A stretch of DNA of 64,000 bases from Clostridiales bacterium (GCA_004554085.1 SFNY01000026.1:31753-95752); one strand, 5' to 3'; shown: positions 15,776 through 25,124, counted from the first letter of the stretch. The notes: generated by a model from the letters alone, not told the origin. Numbers and translations are program-made.

Positions 15776-16794
15776 ATGGCAAGTTTCTTTGAGGAAAATC
15801 GTGCGCGCCTGGAGAACTTCAGCCGCGTGTCCAAGACCGTGGGCGTCCGCGCGGACTACGTGCAGGGCGGCGGCGGCAACACCTCCGTCAAGCTCGAGGG
15901 CGGCAATATGGCCATCAAGGCCTCCGGCTTCTGCCTGAAGGACATCGAGGTGAACAAGGCCTACGCGGTGCTGGACTACGAGGCCCTGCGCACGTTCTAC
16001 TATGGCTCCAACCCCGCCGACTTCGAGGACGTGGAGAAGGCCGGCTCCGCCAAGGCCAAGGAGGTCACAAAGGCCATCGAGGGCCTGGCGGCACTGCGCC
16101 CCAGCGTGGAGGCGGGCTTCCACTCCATCCTGGACACCTACGTGGCCCACAGCCACAGCGTCTACGCCAACCTGGCGGCGTGCAGCGTGGAGTGCGGCGA
16201 GATCGTGAAAAAGGCGCTTATGGACGCCGACTACAGCTGGGGCATGGTGCCCTACACCGATCCCGGCGCGCGGCTCACCTTCTCCATCCGCGATGAGCTC
16301 TCCCGCGTGGAAAAGGAGACCGGCAAGCGCCCGGCGGCCATCTTCATGCAGAACCACGGCCTGATCGCCCACAGCGACGATCCCGACGAGTGCCTGCGCA
16401 TCCACGAGGACGTGAACAACCGCATCGCCGCGGCCTTCGGCCTCAGCGGAACCAGCTTCCCGGCGGTGGGCGTGAAGGAGATCGAGGGCGGTCTGGTCGA
16501 GGCCGACGCCCCCTTCCTGAGTGAGATGCTCAAGTCCGGCGCGTTCGACGAGAGGTTCTTCCTGGAAACGCCCCTGTACCCGGATCAGATGGTGTTCCTG
16601 ATCGGCTCCTTCGCCTTCGGCAAGGGCACGCCCGAGCAGGATCAGTGCCTGGCCGACCCGGAGACCGGCCGCGTGGTGTTCAACATGGCCGCGTCCAAGG
16701 CAAGACCCTGTCCACCATGGGCGAGGCCGCCAAGAAGTTCATCGCCAACTGGGAGAGCGAGAAGTATCGCAAGTCCCTGGCGGGCAAGAAGTAA
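15776..16794 (+). pseudogene. Class II aldolase/adducin family protein, frameshifted near the C-terminus
   Basis: Zinc-dependent aldolase of the L-fuculose/L-rhamnulose-phosphate type, about 339 residues if repaired. Visible motifs are QGGGGNTSVKL (phosphate loop), IKASGFCLKDI, VEAGFHSIL, VAHSHSVYAN (zinc histidines) and IFMQNHGLIAH (third zinc histidine). AGGAGGG precedes the ATG at 15776. At about 16696-16703 the frame breaks: the encoded tail becomes arginine/proline-rich, while the neighbouring frame reads KTLSTMGEAAKKFIANWES and stops at 16794. One missing G in an AAGGGC-like run would explain it, so a sequencing error is as likely as a mutation. The catalytic part is intact; without repair the frame runs to 16852. 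Confidence 0.8.
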
Positions 16795-16807
16795 GCAAAT
16801 TGAAAAT

Positions 16808-16840
16808 GGGGGAGCGCAGCTGCGCTCCCCCGCATTTTTG
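16808..16840 (+). terminator. Terminator of the aldolase gene
   Basis: A perfect 24-base palindrome (12 bp arms meeting at 16819/16820), then GCATTTTT. Confidence 0.88.
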
Positions 16841-16939
16841 GACGGCCATTAAGGCCCCGCCTCCGCACGTTTCACCTGCACCGCGCGGATTGATTTGGAT
16901 GACGGAAATGAATCGCGCAAGCCTTTAACCGTACTGCCC

Positions 16940-16968
16940 TATGCAAAGTCTACTTTGCCTGCTATAAT
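16940..16968 (+). promoter_or_regulatory. rsuA promoter with palindromic operator in the spacer
   Basis: A perfect TATAAT at 16963-16968 has only a poor -35 (TATGCA, 16940-16945). The perfect inverted repeat GCAAAGTCTACTTTGC (16943-16958) fills the -35/-10 spacer, a typical repressor position. A 100-base stretch before it holds nothing recognisable. Confidence 0.55.
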
Positions 16969-17002
16969 GAAAACAACATGAAGATGGGCGGAGGTGGGAT
17001 GC

Positions 17003-17725
17003 ATGCGGCTGGACAAGGCGCTCTCCCTGGCGGGCTACACCCGCTCGGAGGCGAAGGCACTGATCGCGCGGGGGCGCGTGTGCGTCTCGGGCGAGCCTGT
17101 CCGGGATGCGGGCAGGAGCGTGCAGCCCTGCGAGGTCACCCTGGACGGCAGTCCCATCGACGCGCAGCAGGAGGTCTACCTGATGCTCCACAAGCCTGCG
17201 GGCGTGGTGACGGCCACGGAGGACAAGCGCCTGCCCACGGTGGTCTCGCTGCTGCCGGAGGTTTACCGGCGGCGCAAAATCGGGCCGGTGGGGCGGCTCG
17301 ACCGGGACGTGACGGGTCTGGTGCTGCTGACCACCGACGGCCAGCTGGCGCACCGGCTGATCTCGCCGCGCTGGAAGGCGGAGAAGCAGTACCGCGCGCG
17401 CTGCGAGGGCGCGCTGGACGCGGATGACGTCGCGGCCTTTGCGGCGGGGCTGGAGCTTTCGGACTTCACGGCGGCCCCGGCGAAGCTGGAGATTCTGGAA
17501 TCAGGGGAGACCTCGCTGGCGGACGTGATTCTCACCGAGGGCAAGTTCCACCAGGTCAAGCGCATGTTCGCCGCGGTGGGGCACCCGCTGATTTCACTTC
17601 AGCGCCTGCGCATCGGCTGCGTGGCGCTGGACGAGGCGCTCACGCCCGGTCAGTTTCGCCGCCTGACGGAGACGGAGATCTCCGGCCTGAAGAAAATGAG
17701 CAATCTGGATGGTAGTTGCATATGA
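17003..17725 (+). CDS. rsuA: 16S rRNA pseudouridine synthase, RsuA family
   Basis: A 240-residue enzyme that isomerises a uridine of small-subunit rRNA (U516 in E. coli). An S4 RNA-binding domain (residues 1-60, MRLDKALSLAGYTRSEAKALI) precedes the catalytic domain with LHKPAGVVTA and the catalytic motif GRLDRDVTGLVLLTTDG (active Asp near residue 93), then EGKFHQVKRMFAAVGHPL. Start ATG at 17003 is preferred to GTG at 16994 because GGAGG lies correctly before it. First gene of a three-gene unit: its TGA overlaps the ATG of the methyltransferase. Confidence 0.9.
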   Translation: MRLDKALSLAGYTRSEAKALIARGRVCVSGEPVRDAGRSVQPCEVTLDGSPIDAQQEVYLMLHKPAGVVTATEDKRLPTVVSLLPEVYRRRKIGPVGRLDRDVTGLVLLTTDGQLAHRLISPRWKAEKQYRARCEGALDADDVAAFAAGLELSDFTAAPAKLEILESGETSLADVILTEGKFHQVKRMFAAVGHPLISLQRLRIGCVALDEALTPGQFRRLTETEISGLKKMSNLDGSCI

Positions 17726-18336
17726 CCGAGCATTATTACAGTGAAAATCCCGGCGTGGAGCACGATCTGCGGCAGGTGATCTTCGAGGTGCTGGATCTGT
17801 GCCTGACCTGCACCACCGATGCGGGGGTGTTCTCCCGGGACGGCCTGGACATGGGCACGCGGGTGCTGCTGGAGGCGCTGCCGGAGCTGCATGGGCGGAT
17901 CCTGGATCTGGGCTGCGGCTGGGGTCCGGTGGGCGCGGCGCTGGGGAAGCGGTATCCCGACGCGCAGCTCGTGCTGAGCGACGTGAACAGCCGCGCTGCG
18001 GAGCTGGCCGCGCGCAACCTTGCCGCCAACGGCGTGACGAATGCCACGGTGGTGCAGGGCGACGGCTTTGCGGCGGTGGAGGGCGGCTTCGACGCCATCG
18101 TGCTCAACCCGCCGATCCGCACGGGCAAGGCGGTGATCTACGCCATGTTTGCGGACGCGGCGGCCCATCTGAACCCGGGCGGCGCGCTGTACATCGTGAT
18201 TCGCAAGCAGCAGGGTGCGGAGTCGGCGCAGAAGTACCTGAGCACGATCTACGGCGATGTGGAGCGCATCGCCCGTGAGAAGGGCTACTGGGTGCTCAGG
18301 TGTGCGGAGCCGGAGGCAAGGCATGAAGAAGAGTAG
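17722..18336 (+). CDS. RsmC/MTS-type class I SAM-dependent methyltransferase
   Basis: A 204-residue single-domain methyltransferase. The SAM-binding glycine loop is ILDLGCGWGPVGAALG (about residues 60-75), followed by the acidic VLSDVN and the catalytic NPPIRTGK tetrapeptide motif of N6-adenine/N2-guanine methylases. It resembles the C-terminal half of RsmC (16S rRNA m2G1207), and Firmicutes commonly carry this single-domain form; rRNA or another nucleic acid is the likely target. ATG at 17722 overlaps the rsuA stop (ATGA), indicating translational coupling. Its last 14 bases overlap the next gene. Confidence 0.85.
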   Translation: MTEHYYSENPGVEHDLRQVIFEVLDLCLTCTTDAGVFSRDGLDMGTRVLLEALPELHGRILDLGCGWGPVGAALGKRYPDAQLVLSDVNSRAAELAARNLAANGVTNATVVQGDGFAAVEGGFDAIVLNPPIRTGKAVIYAMFADAAAHLNPGGALYIVIRKQQGAESAQKYLSTIYGDVERIAREKGYWVLRCAEPEARHEEE

Positions 18337-18850
18337 AAAGATGGCGCTCACGGGCATGCTGTGCGCGCTGGCGGTGGTGATTATGATGTTGGGCGGGGTC
18401 ATCCCGCTGGCGACCTTCTGCTGTCCGGCGCTGGCAGGGCTGATGCTGATCCCGGTGTTCGTGGAGTGCGGCGAGAAGCTGAGCTGGTGCGCCTACGCGG
18501 CCATCGCTGCGCTGAGCCTGATCCTCTGCCCGGACAAGGAGGCGGCGCTGCTGCTGACCTTCATCGGCTACTATCCCATCCTGCGCTGGCGGCTGGATCA
18601 GCTGCGCAGCAGGCTTCTTCGGGTGGTCGCCAAGCTGGGCGTGTTCAACCTGGCGGTGCTTGCGATGTACGCGCTGAGCATCCTCGTGCTGCAAATGGAT
18701 CAGATTCTGAATGAGTACCGGGAGATGGGCCTTGCACTGACCGTCGCCTGCCTGCTGGTCGGCAACGTGACGCTGCTGCTCTACGACCGCCTGATCGCCA
18801 TCATGACCGCGCTGTACGTGAACCGCCTGCGCGGACGGCTGATGAAGTAG
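18323..18850 (+). CDS. Polytopic membrane protein, unknown
   Basis: A 175-residue protein with about five hydrophobic segments, opening MKKSRKMALTGMLCALAVVIMM, the style of small ECF-transporter substrate-binding subunits and related DUF families. No ligand motif is evident, and no energising ATPases lie nearby, so the assignment is only structural. GGAGGCAAGGC precedes the ATG, which lies inside the end of the methyltransferase gene, so it is co-translated with rsuA and the methylase. Ends at a strong terminator. Confidence 0.65.
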   Translation: MKKSRKMALTGMLCALAVVIMMLGGVIPLATFCCPALAGLMLIPVFVECGEKLSWCAYAAIAALSLILCPDKEAALLLTFIGYYPILRWRLDQLRSRLLRVVAKLGVFNLAVLAMYALSILVLQMDQILNEYREMGLALTVACLLVGNVTLLLYDRLIAIMTALYVNRLRGRLMK

Positions 18851-18860
18851 AGCCAAAATG

Positions 18861-18896
18861 AACCCCTGCATGACGCTGCGTCATGCAGGGGTTTTG
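18861..18896. terminator. Strong bidirectional terminator
   Basis: AACCCCTGCATGAC pairs with GTCATGCAGGGGTT around a 5-base loop, followed by TT; located between the rsuA operon and the convergent RND gene. Confidence 0.88.
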
Positions 18897-18956
18897 TCAT
18901 ATGCCGCGCGGGGAATCAGAACTCCTCGGCGGCTCCGGGCTTGCTTCCCCGGCAGG

Positions 18957-21900
18957 TCAGGGCTTCTCCGCGCCGCTTCCGGGCAGGGCTGGCGCGTCGT
19001 CGTCGAAGCCCTCGCGCTTCATACCGGCGGCCTCCTTCATCATCTCGATCTCGCGGGCCTTCATGTTCTTGCCGTTGAACAGGTCGTAGAGCACGGGAAC
19101 CACGAACAGGGTCATCAGCGTGGCATAGCTCAGACCGCCGATGGTGACCACGGCCATGGGTTGCATCATCTCCGCGCCCATGCCCTTGCCCAGGGCCATG
19201 GTGCTCATGCCCAGGATGGTGGTCAGCGCCGTCATCAGAATCGGGCGCAGGCGCACGCGGCCGGTCTCGATCAGCGCGTCGCGCTTGGACATGCCGCCGA
19301 TGCGCAGCTGGTTCACGCTGTCAATGAACACGATGCCGTTGTTGACCACCACGCCGGAGAGCACCAGGAAGCCCAGCATGGCCACCAGCGAGAGATCCAT
19401 GCCGGTGAGAATCAGCGCCAGCAGACCGCCGGTGAAGGCCAGCGGAATGGTGAACAGCACGATGATCGGCGACTTGAAGGACTGGAACTGGGCGACCATG
19501 ATCAGGAAGATGAACAGCACGGCGACGATGAGCATGGTGCCCAGGTCGCTCATGTAGCCCATGACGGTCTCGTTTTCGCCGGAGATGGCCACCTCGCAGC
19601 CCTCGGGTGGCTGGTAATCGGCGAGCAGCGCCTCCAGATCGCGCTGCACCAGGTTGGCGCTGTAACCGTCGGATACGTCGAAGCTGACGGAAACGGTGCG
19701 CTTCTGGTTGGCGCGGCGGATGCTGGCGAGGCTCTCGCCCTCGGCGATGGTGGCGATGTCGCCGATGCGCACCTGTCTGGTGGAGCCTGCGCTCGTCACC
19801 TCGATCTCCATGTCCATCAGATCCTCGGGCGCGAGGTCGCTGTTGCGGTCCTCGGAGACGTAGATGGTGTAGTCCCTGCCGTCCAGCGTGGCCTCGGTCA
19901 GCTCCACCGCGCCGTAGAGGCGCTGGGCCACGTACTGGTACACCTGGGCCACGGACAGGGAATTGTCGTTGGCCAGCTCCTTGTCCACGGTGATTGCCAG
20001 CTTGGGCTCGGCGGACTCGGAGCCGTCGTCGATGTTCTCCGCGCCATCCACCCGGGCGCACAGCGCGGCCACGCCGGTGGCGGCGGCGCTCAGGGAGTCG
20101 ATATCGTCGCCGGTGATGTCGATGGAGATGCCGTTGCCCGCCATGGCGCTCATGTCCATGGTGCTCTCCTTGGCGGAGAAGATCACGCCCTCGCCGTCCG
20201 CCCACTCGGCGGCGGCAGCGTTCAGATCGGCGACGATGTCGGCGTTGGTGCGGCCCTCCTGCGGCGCGACCAGCAGGTAGTAGGAGTAGCTGGAGCCGCT
20301 GCCCATGCTGCTCATCAGCGACATGCCGTCGCCGGAGAGGGCCACGTCGTTTACGCCCTCCACGTCCATGGCGCGCTCCATGAGGGTCAGGGCGATCTGC
20401 TGCTGCTCGCTTTCGCCGATGTTTTCATCCTTGAAGCTCAGCGAGGCGCTCATCTGCTCGGAATTGACGATGGGCATGAAGGAGACGCCCATGTCCTTGA
20501 CCGGGTACACGCTGAATGCCAGCAGGCCCACCGCCAGCAGCAGCACCAGCAGCCGCACCCGCAGCGCCCCGCGCAGCAGGACGGTGTAGCCCTTCTGAAT
20601 CTTCGAGAAGATGCGCTGCTTTCTGGGTTTGGACTTCTTGAACAGCGCCGCCGAGGCGGAGGGCACCACGGTCATGGCGACCACAAGGCTGGCCAGCAGC
20701 GAGAAGGCGATGGTCAGGCCCATGTCGCTGAACAGGTCGCGAGCCATGCCCTGTACGAACACCACCGGCAGGAACACGCAGATTGTGGTCAGGGTGGAGG
20801 CGAACAGCGCGCCGGCAACCTGATTCACACCCCGGATGCTGGCGGTGAGGATGGGCAGGCCCTCCTCGTCGCGCAGGCGATAGATGTTTTCGATGGATAC
20901 GATGGAGTTGTCCACCAGCATGCCCACGCCCAGCGCCAGGCCCGAGAGGGACATGACGTTCAGCGTGATGCCGCTGAAGTACATGCACACGAAGGCAACC
21001 ACCACGCTGGTGGGGATCGAGATGGCCACGATCAGCGTGGGCCGCCAGTCCAGCAGGAACAGCAGCAGGATGGCGATGGCCAGTATGCCGCCGTAGAGCA
21101 GGTTGCTGAGCACGGAGTCGATGATCAGCTCGATGTAGTCGCCCTGGTTCATCATCTCCACCACGTGCAGGTTCGGATTTTCCGCCATCAGCCGTTCGCT
21201 CTCGGCGGTGATGTTCTTTGCGACCTCGGCGGTGGAGGCGGTGGACTGCTTCTCGAAGGACAGCATCACGCCGTTTTCGCCGTTGACAAGGGTGAACAGG
21301 TCGGCGCTGTTGTCGCTGATCTCCACGCTGGCCACGTCCAGCAGGCGGATGTCATCCACACTGTCCAGACCAAGGTGCATCAGCTTGAGCTGCTTGAGCT
21401 CCGCAAGGGAGGCGAATTCGTTGCCGATGCTCACCAGATAGCGGTCCTCGCTGTTGGAGACGTAGCCCGCAGGCAGGTCCAGGTTCTGGGAGCCGAGGAT
21501 GGCGGACACGGTCTGGGTGGTGATGATGCCGTCGATGCCGGCGTTCTCCAGCGCCTCGTCGCGCTTCTCAGTAAACTCGTTCCAGGCCTCGGCCAGCTCG
21601 TCCTCGCCCTCGCGCAGGGCGGAGGATGCCTCGGCAAAGGCGCTCTCGGCCTGTTCTCGCGCGTCCAGCAGCTGCTGCCGGGCCTCGGCAAGGTTGGTGT
21701 CCTCGGTCACGCCCTCGATCATGCCGCCGGGCAGGACGCCCTGATTGAGCTTGTCCAGCATGGTATCTATGGAAACGATTCCGGCCTCCAGCTGCGTGAC
21801 GGCGCTCTGGGCCTGGGCGTACTGCGCGCTCAGGCTGTCGTCGTCGGAGATCAGCAGGTATGCCTTGTATGCGTCGCTGTCCTTCACGGCGGCGATCTGT

Positions 21901-23726
21901 GCATCCAGCGCCGCGATCTGGGCGATGAGCGCCTCGCGGTCGCCGTTGCCCTCGATGGCCTCGGTCAGCTCGGCGATCTCCTGATCCAGCTCGGCAATGC
22001 GCGTCTCGCAGAGGGCGATCTGCTTGCGGGCCTCGTCGATGCGGCCCTGCACGGCGATCTCGCCGCCGTCCAGCAGTGCGAGGGAGTCTTTCGCCTCCTG
22101 AAGCGCCGCGCTCTGGTCGTTCAGCGTCTCCCGCAGCGCGTCGTGGCGGGCGGACAGCGCATCCACGTCCGCCTGTGCGGCCTCGAGAACCGACTGCTCG
22201 GCGGCAAGCTGCGCGCGCAGCTCCTCCAGCGTCGCACCCTCGGCGCGGGCGGAACCGCCCTTCAGCAGGGCCAGAAGCTCGACCGGCTCTCCGGACTCCG
22301 CCGCGCGGGTGGCGTCCACCACCGCTTCCATGGTGGGTGCGGCGGTGATTTCGACGCTGGGTTCAGGGCTTGCTTCGGCTTCGGGAGTGGCGGTCGCGTC
22401 GGCGGTTGCGTCGGCGGTTGCGTCGGGTTCGGGGGTGTCGGTGGGAATCGGGGTATCGGAGGGCGCGGCGGTGGCCTGGGCCTTCTCCAGCGCCTCGATC
22501 TGGGCGTTCAGGCTGTCGACCTCCCGACGGGCAGCGTCGCGGCTGTTGATGGCGGCTTCCAGCTGGCTGCGCACGCCGGAGAGCACGGCCTCGTTGGCGG
22601 CGACGTCGCTCTCCAACTGGGCGATGGTTGCCTTCAGCGACTCCGCGTCCAGCAGCAGCAGATCCTCGATGTACTTCTCCTGCGCGGCCTTGAGATTGGC
22701 CTGCTCCTGGCGGGCCTTCTGCGCGTCCTCCAGCTGCTTGAGCAGCGCGTCGGAGGGCTGTTCCCCGTCCAGCGCATCCAGCTGGGCCTGCAGCGCGTCG
22801 CGCTGGGTCTCCAGGGCGCTCAGGTTCTCGGCCACCTGCCTGAGCTGCGCCTTCTCCTCCTCCGACATGTTCACCATGCCCTCGAGTTGGGCAAGCGCCG
22901 CCTGCGCGCTCTCCAGCTGGGCGCTCAGCTCCGCGCGCTGGGCGCTGAGCTGCTCGATGGCCCCGGGGAGCTGGGCGCTGCCCGCCTCGATGGAAGCCAG
23001 ACCCTCGTCGATCTGGGCGAAGGTGCTCGCGCGCATGCGGCTCAGCTGGGACTTGCCCGAGGAGAGCTGGCTCTGCGCCTCCTTCAATTGATCCTCCACG
23101 TCGGCCAGCTCCTCGTCCACCTCCCGGAGGATGGCGCTGTTCAGCGCGTCGATGCGGCTCTGTTCGATGGTGATATCCACCTGCTGGGTCAGGATGCCCG
23201 AGGCGGTGACGCGCGCCACGCCGTCCACGGCCTCATACTTGGAAACCAGCGTGTTTTCCACGTAGTCGGACAGCTCGTAGAGGTCAGCGCCGTCCAGCGA
23301 CACCGTGGCGACGCTCACCGGCAGCATGTCCGGGTTCAGCTTCATCACCACCGGCGTGCCGATGGAATCGTCCCAGTCGCCCTCCAGCAGGTCAATCTGG
23401 GAGGAAATTTCCAGCAGCGCGGTGTTCATGTCCGCACCGTTTGCGTACTCCAGCACCACCAGCGACAGGTTTTCACTGGAGGTGGAGGAGATGTTGTTCA
23501 CGTCCGTGAGCGTGGCGAAGGCGGCCTCCAGCGGGCGGGTCACGTCGCTCTCCACGCGCTCGGGGGTCGCGCCCACATAGGTGGTGTAGACGATCACGTA
23601 GGGCAGATCCATGCTGGGCAGCAGATCCGTGGTCATATTTTGGAAGGAGATTACGCCCAGCGCGATCACCAGAATAATGCCGACGATGACGGTATAGGGT
23701 TTTTTGACGCTGAATTTGGCTAGCAT
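18957..23726 (-). CDS. RND (HAE1/AcrB-like) efflux transporter with a ~530-residue coiled-coil insertion
   Basis: A 1589-residue proton-driven exporter. The N-terminus has the RND first helix and porter start (VIVGIILVIALGVISFQNM, LPSMDLPYVIVYTTYVGATP). After residue ~198 the porter domain is interrupted by about 530 residues rich in heptad leucine/alanine/glutamate/glutamine, with a low-complexity threonine/proline linker (TDTPEPDATADATADATAT), until ~residue 730. The rest is a normal RND pump: LFASTLTTICVFLPVVFVQG, central and C-terminal helices (GGLLALILTGMDLSLVAMLG, GVVVNNGIVFID). Without the insertion the length (~1060) is standard. No membrane-fusion or outer-membrane partner is present. 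Its ATG overlaps the end of the MarR gene, so MarR likely controls it. Confidence 0.92.
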   Translation of the reverse strand: MLAKFSVKKPYTVIVGIILVIALGVISFQNMTTDLLPSMDLPYVIVYTTYVGATPERVESDVTRPLEAAFATLTDVNNISSTSSENLSLVVLEYANGADMNTALLEISSQIDLLEGDWDDSIGTPVVMKLNPDMLPVSVATVSLDGADLYELSDYVENTLVSKYEAVDGVARVTASGILTQQVDITIEQSRIDALNSAILREVDEELADVEDQLKEAQSQLSSGKSQLSRMRASTFAQIDEGLASIEAGSAQLPGAIEQLSAQRAELSAQLESAQAALAQLEGMVNMSEEEKAQLRQVAENLSALETQRDALQAQLDALDGEQPSDALLKQLEDAQKARQEQANLKAAQEKYIEDLLLLDAESLKATIAQLESDVAANEAVLSGVRSQLEAAINSRDAARREVDSLNAQIEALEKAQATAAPSDTPIPTDTPEPDATADATADATATPEAEASPEPSVEITAAPTMEAVVDATRAAESGEPVELLALLKGGSARAEGATLEELRAQLAAEQSVLEAAQADVDALSARHDALRETLNDQSAALQEAKDSLALLDGGEIAVQGRIDEARKQIALCETRIAELDQEIAELTEAIEGNGDREALIAQIAALDAQIAAVKDSDAYKAYLLISDDDSLSAQYAQAQSAVTQLEAGIVSIDTMLDKLNQGVLPGGMIEGVTEDTNLAEARQQLLDAREQAESAFAEASSALREGEDELAEAWNEFTEKRDEALENAGIDGIITTQTVSAILGSQNLDLPAGYVSNSEDRYLVSIGNEFASLAELKQLKLMHLGLDSVDDIRLLDVASVEISDNSADLFTLVNGENGVMLSFEKQSTASTAEVAKNITAESERLMAENPNLHVVEMMNQGDYIELIIDSVLSNLLYGGILAIAILLLFLLDWRPTLIVAISIPTSVVVAFVCMYFSGITLNVMSLSGLALGVGMLVDNSIVSIENIYRLRDEEGLPILTASIRGVNQVAGALFASTLTTICVFLPVVFVQGMARDLFSDMGLTIAFSLLASLVVAMTVVPSASAALFKKSKPRKQRIFSKIQKGYTVLLRGALRVRLLVLLLAVGLLAFSVYPVKDMGVSFMPIVNSEQMSASLSFKDENIGESEQQQIALTLMERAMDVEGVNDVALSGDGMSLMSSMGSGSSYSYYLLVAPQEGRTNADIVADLNAAAAEWADGEGVIFSAKESTMDMSAMAGNGISIDITGDDIDSLSAAATGVAALCARVDGAENIDDGSESAEPKLAITVDKELANDNSLSVAQVYQYVAQRLYGAVELTEATLDGRDYTIYVSEDRNSDLAPEDLMDMEIEVTSAGSTRQVRIGDIATIAEGESLASIRRANQKRTVSVSFDVSDGYSANLVQRDLEALLADYQPPEGCEVAISGENETVMGYMSDLGTMLIVAVLFIFLIMVAQFQSFKSPIIVLFTIPLAFTGGLLALILTGMDLSLVAMLGFLVLSGVVVNNGIVFIDSVNQLRIGGMSKRDALIETGRVRLRPILMTALTTILGMSTMALGKGMGAEMMQPMAVVTIGGLSYATLMTLFVVPVLYDLFNGKNMKAREIEMMKEAAGMKREGFDDDAPALPGSGAEKP

Positions 23727-24214
23727 TTGGTTTTTTCCTCCGTTGCCGAGGGCAGATTTTCCTCTTCGGTCACAGTGACGAGCACATCCATGAATTCGTT
23801 CAGCAGGTCGCCCAGCAGGGCCGCGCGCTCCACGCCGATGCGGCGAACGGCACGCTCAATGTAGACCATGCGAGATTTCATGATCTTCTGGAAGGTGTTT
23901 TCGCCCTCCGGCGTGGCCTGAATGTACACCACGCGCCGATCGCTCCTGCTGTGGATGCGCTCAACCAGGCCGTTCTTCACCAGATGGTTCACCATCTGGG
24001 TGGCCGCAGGCTTGGAGATGGCCAGCGCACGGCTCACGTCCGTCATGCGCAGGCGCACGGGCGTATCCGTTTCCGCCAGGGAGACCAGCAGCGCCAGCAG
24101 GGCGACGTCGTTGGAGTACACTTCCTCTCCGTTTTCGTCCAGCTGCTGCATGCGCACGATCTTCCCGATCCGCGCCATCAGCGAGTACAGATACTTCGTG
24201 GCCTCGGCGTACAT
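23720..24214 (-). CDS. MarR family transcriptional regulator
   Basis: A 164-residue winged-helix repressor. The DNA-binding region is RMTDVSRALAISKPAATQMVNHLVKNGLVERIHSR followed by the wing SDRRVVYIQATPEG, the classic MarR DxR wing. Flanking helices form the dimer. It overlaps the start of the RND gene by seven bases, so the pair form an operon and the regulator very likely represses its own promoter and the pump until a ligand, perhaps a pump substrate, binds. ATG at 24214, AGGTG upstream. Confidence 0.92.
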   Translation of the reverse strand: MYAEATKYLYSLMARIGKIVRMQQLDENGEEVYSNDVALLALLVSLAETDTPVRLRMTDVSRALAISKPAATQMVNHLVKNGLVERIHSRSDRRVVYIQATPEGENTFQKIMKSRMVYIERAVRRIGVERAALLGDLLNEFMDVLVTVTEEENLPSATEEKTKC

Positions 24215-24225
24215 GATGTTTCACC

Positions 24226-24281
24226 TCAAAATAGTTTTTGAACTTAACTGTTATCATAGTGAACCATCCGCATACCTGCAA
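24226..24281 (-). promoter_or_regulatory. marR-RND promoter and candidate MarR site
   Basis: Minus strand TTGCAG (24276-24281), 17 bases, TATGAT (24253-24258). Just downstream, AGTT and AACT arms nine bases apart (within 24231-24248) could be the MarR operator overlapping the transcript start. Confidence 0.6.
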
Positions 24282-24337
24282 GAACCATCCTGTTAAATGG
24301 ATGGGGCGAGGCTGTGGCGAGGAGACTCCATACAGAT

Positions 24338-24368
24338 GGCAAAGCCGCCCCGGAAATCGGAGCGGCCT
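24338..24368 (-). terminator. Terminator of the deformylase-like/DUF554 operon
   Basis: Stem 24344-24352 with 24358-24366 (one G-U-type wobble), loop AAAT, 20 bases after the DUF554 stop on the minus strand; U-tract is poor. Confidence 0.55.
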
Positions 24369-24386
24369 TGTATGTACAGTGGAGTA

Positions 24387-25112
24387 TCACAGGGAGATGG
24401 GCAGAAACGCCAGAGCCACGGCGATCACGATGGACGGCAGCAGGTTCGCCACGCGCACCTTTCTGCCCCACACCAGGTTCAGGCCCACGCAGAAGATCAG
24501 GATGGAGCCGATCAGCGAGAGGTTCGCCAGCGCCGCGTCGGTCATCAGCGGCCGGATCAGCCGGGCCAGCAGGGTCATCGCGCCCTGAAAGCAGCCCACG
24601 GGGATGGCAGAGAAGATGCAGCCCTTGCCCATGGAGCAGGTCATCACCAGCACGATGATCAGATCCAGCACCGCTTTGGTAGCGAGGATGGAAGAATCGC
24701 CGAAGATGCCGTCCTGAATCGATCCCACGATGGCCATCGCGCCGATGCTCACCGTGAGCGAGGCGGTGACGAAGGCGTCCACGAAACCCTTCTCGCCGGA
24801 ATTGCCGCTGCGAATCTTCAGCCACTGCCCGAAGCACTCGAACTTGTCCTCCAGGTTCAGCAGCTCGCCCAGCAGCGCGCCCAGCGCCAGACATGCCACC
24901 ACCAGCATGGATCGTCCGCTGGACAGCGCGCCGTTCTGAATGCTGAGCATGCCCTGGAGCGCGCCCGCCACGCCGATGAACAGCACGCTCACGCCGCAGG
25001 CCATGTTCAGCGTGTCCTGATAGCGCTCCTTCAGAAAGCGGCCGCAGAAGAGGCCCAGCAGTCCGCCGGCGACGATGCCGGCCACATTCAGTATCGTTCC
25101 CAATCCGATCAT
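24387..25112 (-). CDS. DUF554 family membrane protein
   Basis: A 241-residue integral membrane protein with about seven hydrophobic segments. The opening GLGTILNVAGIVAGGLLGLFCG, the central SLTVSIGAMAIVGSIQDG and the ending LVWGRKVRVANLLPSIVIA are characteristic of the DUF554 (YdfK-like) family, thought to be transporters but without a known substrate. It follows the deformylase-like gene by 12 bases on the same strand and shares its promoter. ATG at 25112; the ribosome binding site (GAGGAAG) lies in the intergenic gap. Confidence 0.88.
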   Translation of the reverse strand: MIGLGTILNVAGIVAGGLLGLFCGRFLKERYQDTLNMACGVSVLFIGVAGALQGMLSIQNGALSSGRSMLVVACLALGALLGELLNLEDKFECFGQWLKIRSGNSGEKGFVDAFVTASLTVSIGAMAIVGSIQDGIFGDSSILATKAVLDLIIVLVMTCSMGKGCIFSAIPVGCFQGAMTLLARLIRPLMTDAALANLSLIGSILIFCVGLNLVWGRKVRVANLLPSIVIAVALAFLPISL

Positions 25113-25124
25113 ATTTGTACTTCC

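Noticed and set aside
18858..23723. 1621-residue open frame opposite the RND gene
   Set aside because: It is an antisense shadow: histidine/glycine/glutamine-rich composition typical of the reverse complement of GC-rich coding sequence, no domain, no ribosome binding site, while the minus strand encodes a clear RND pump.
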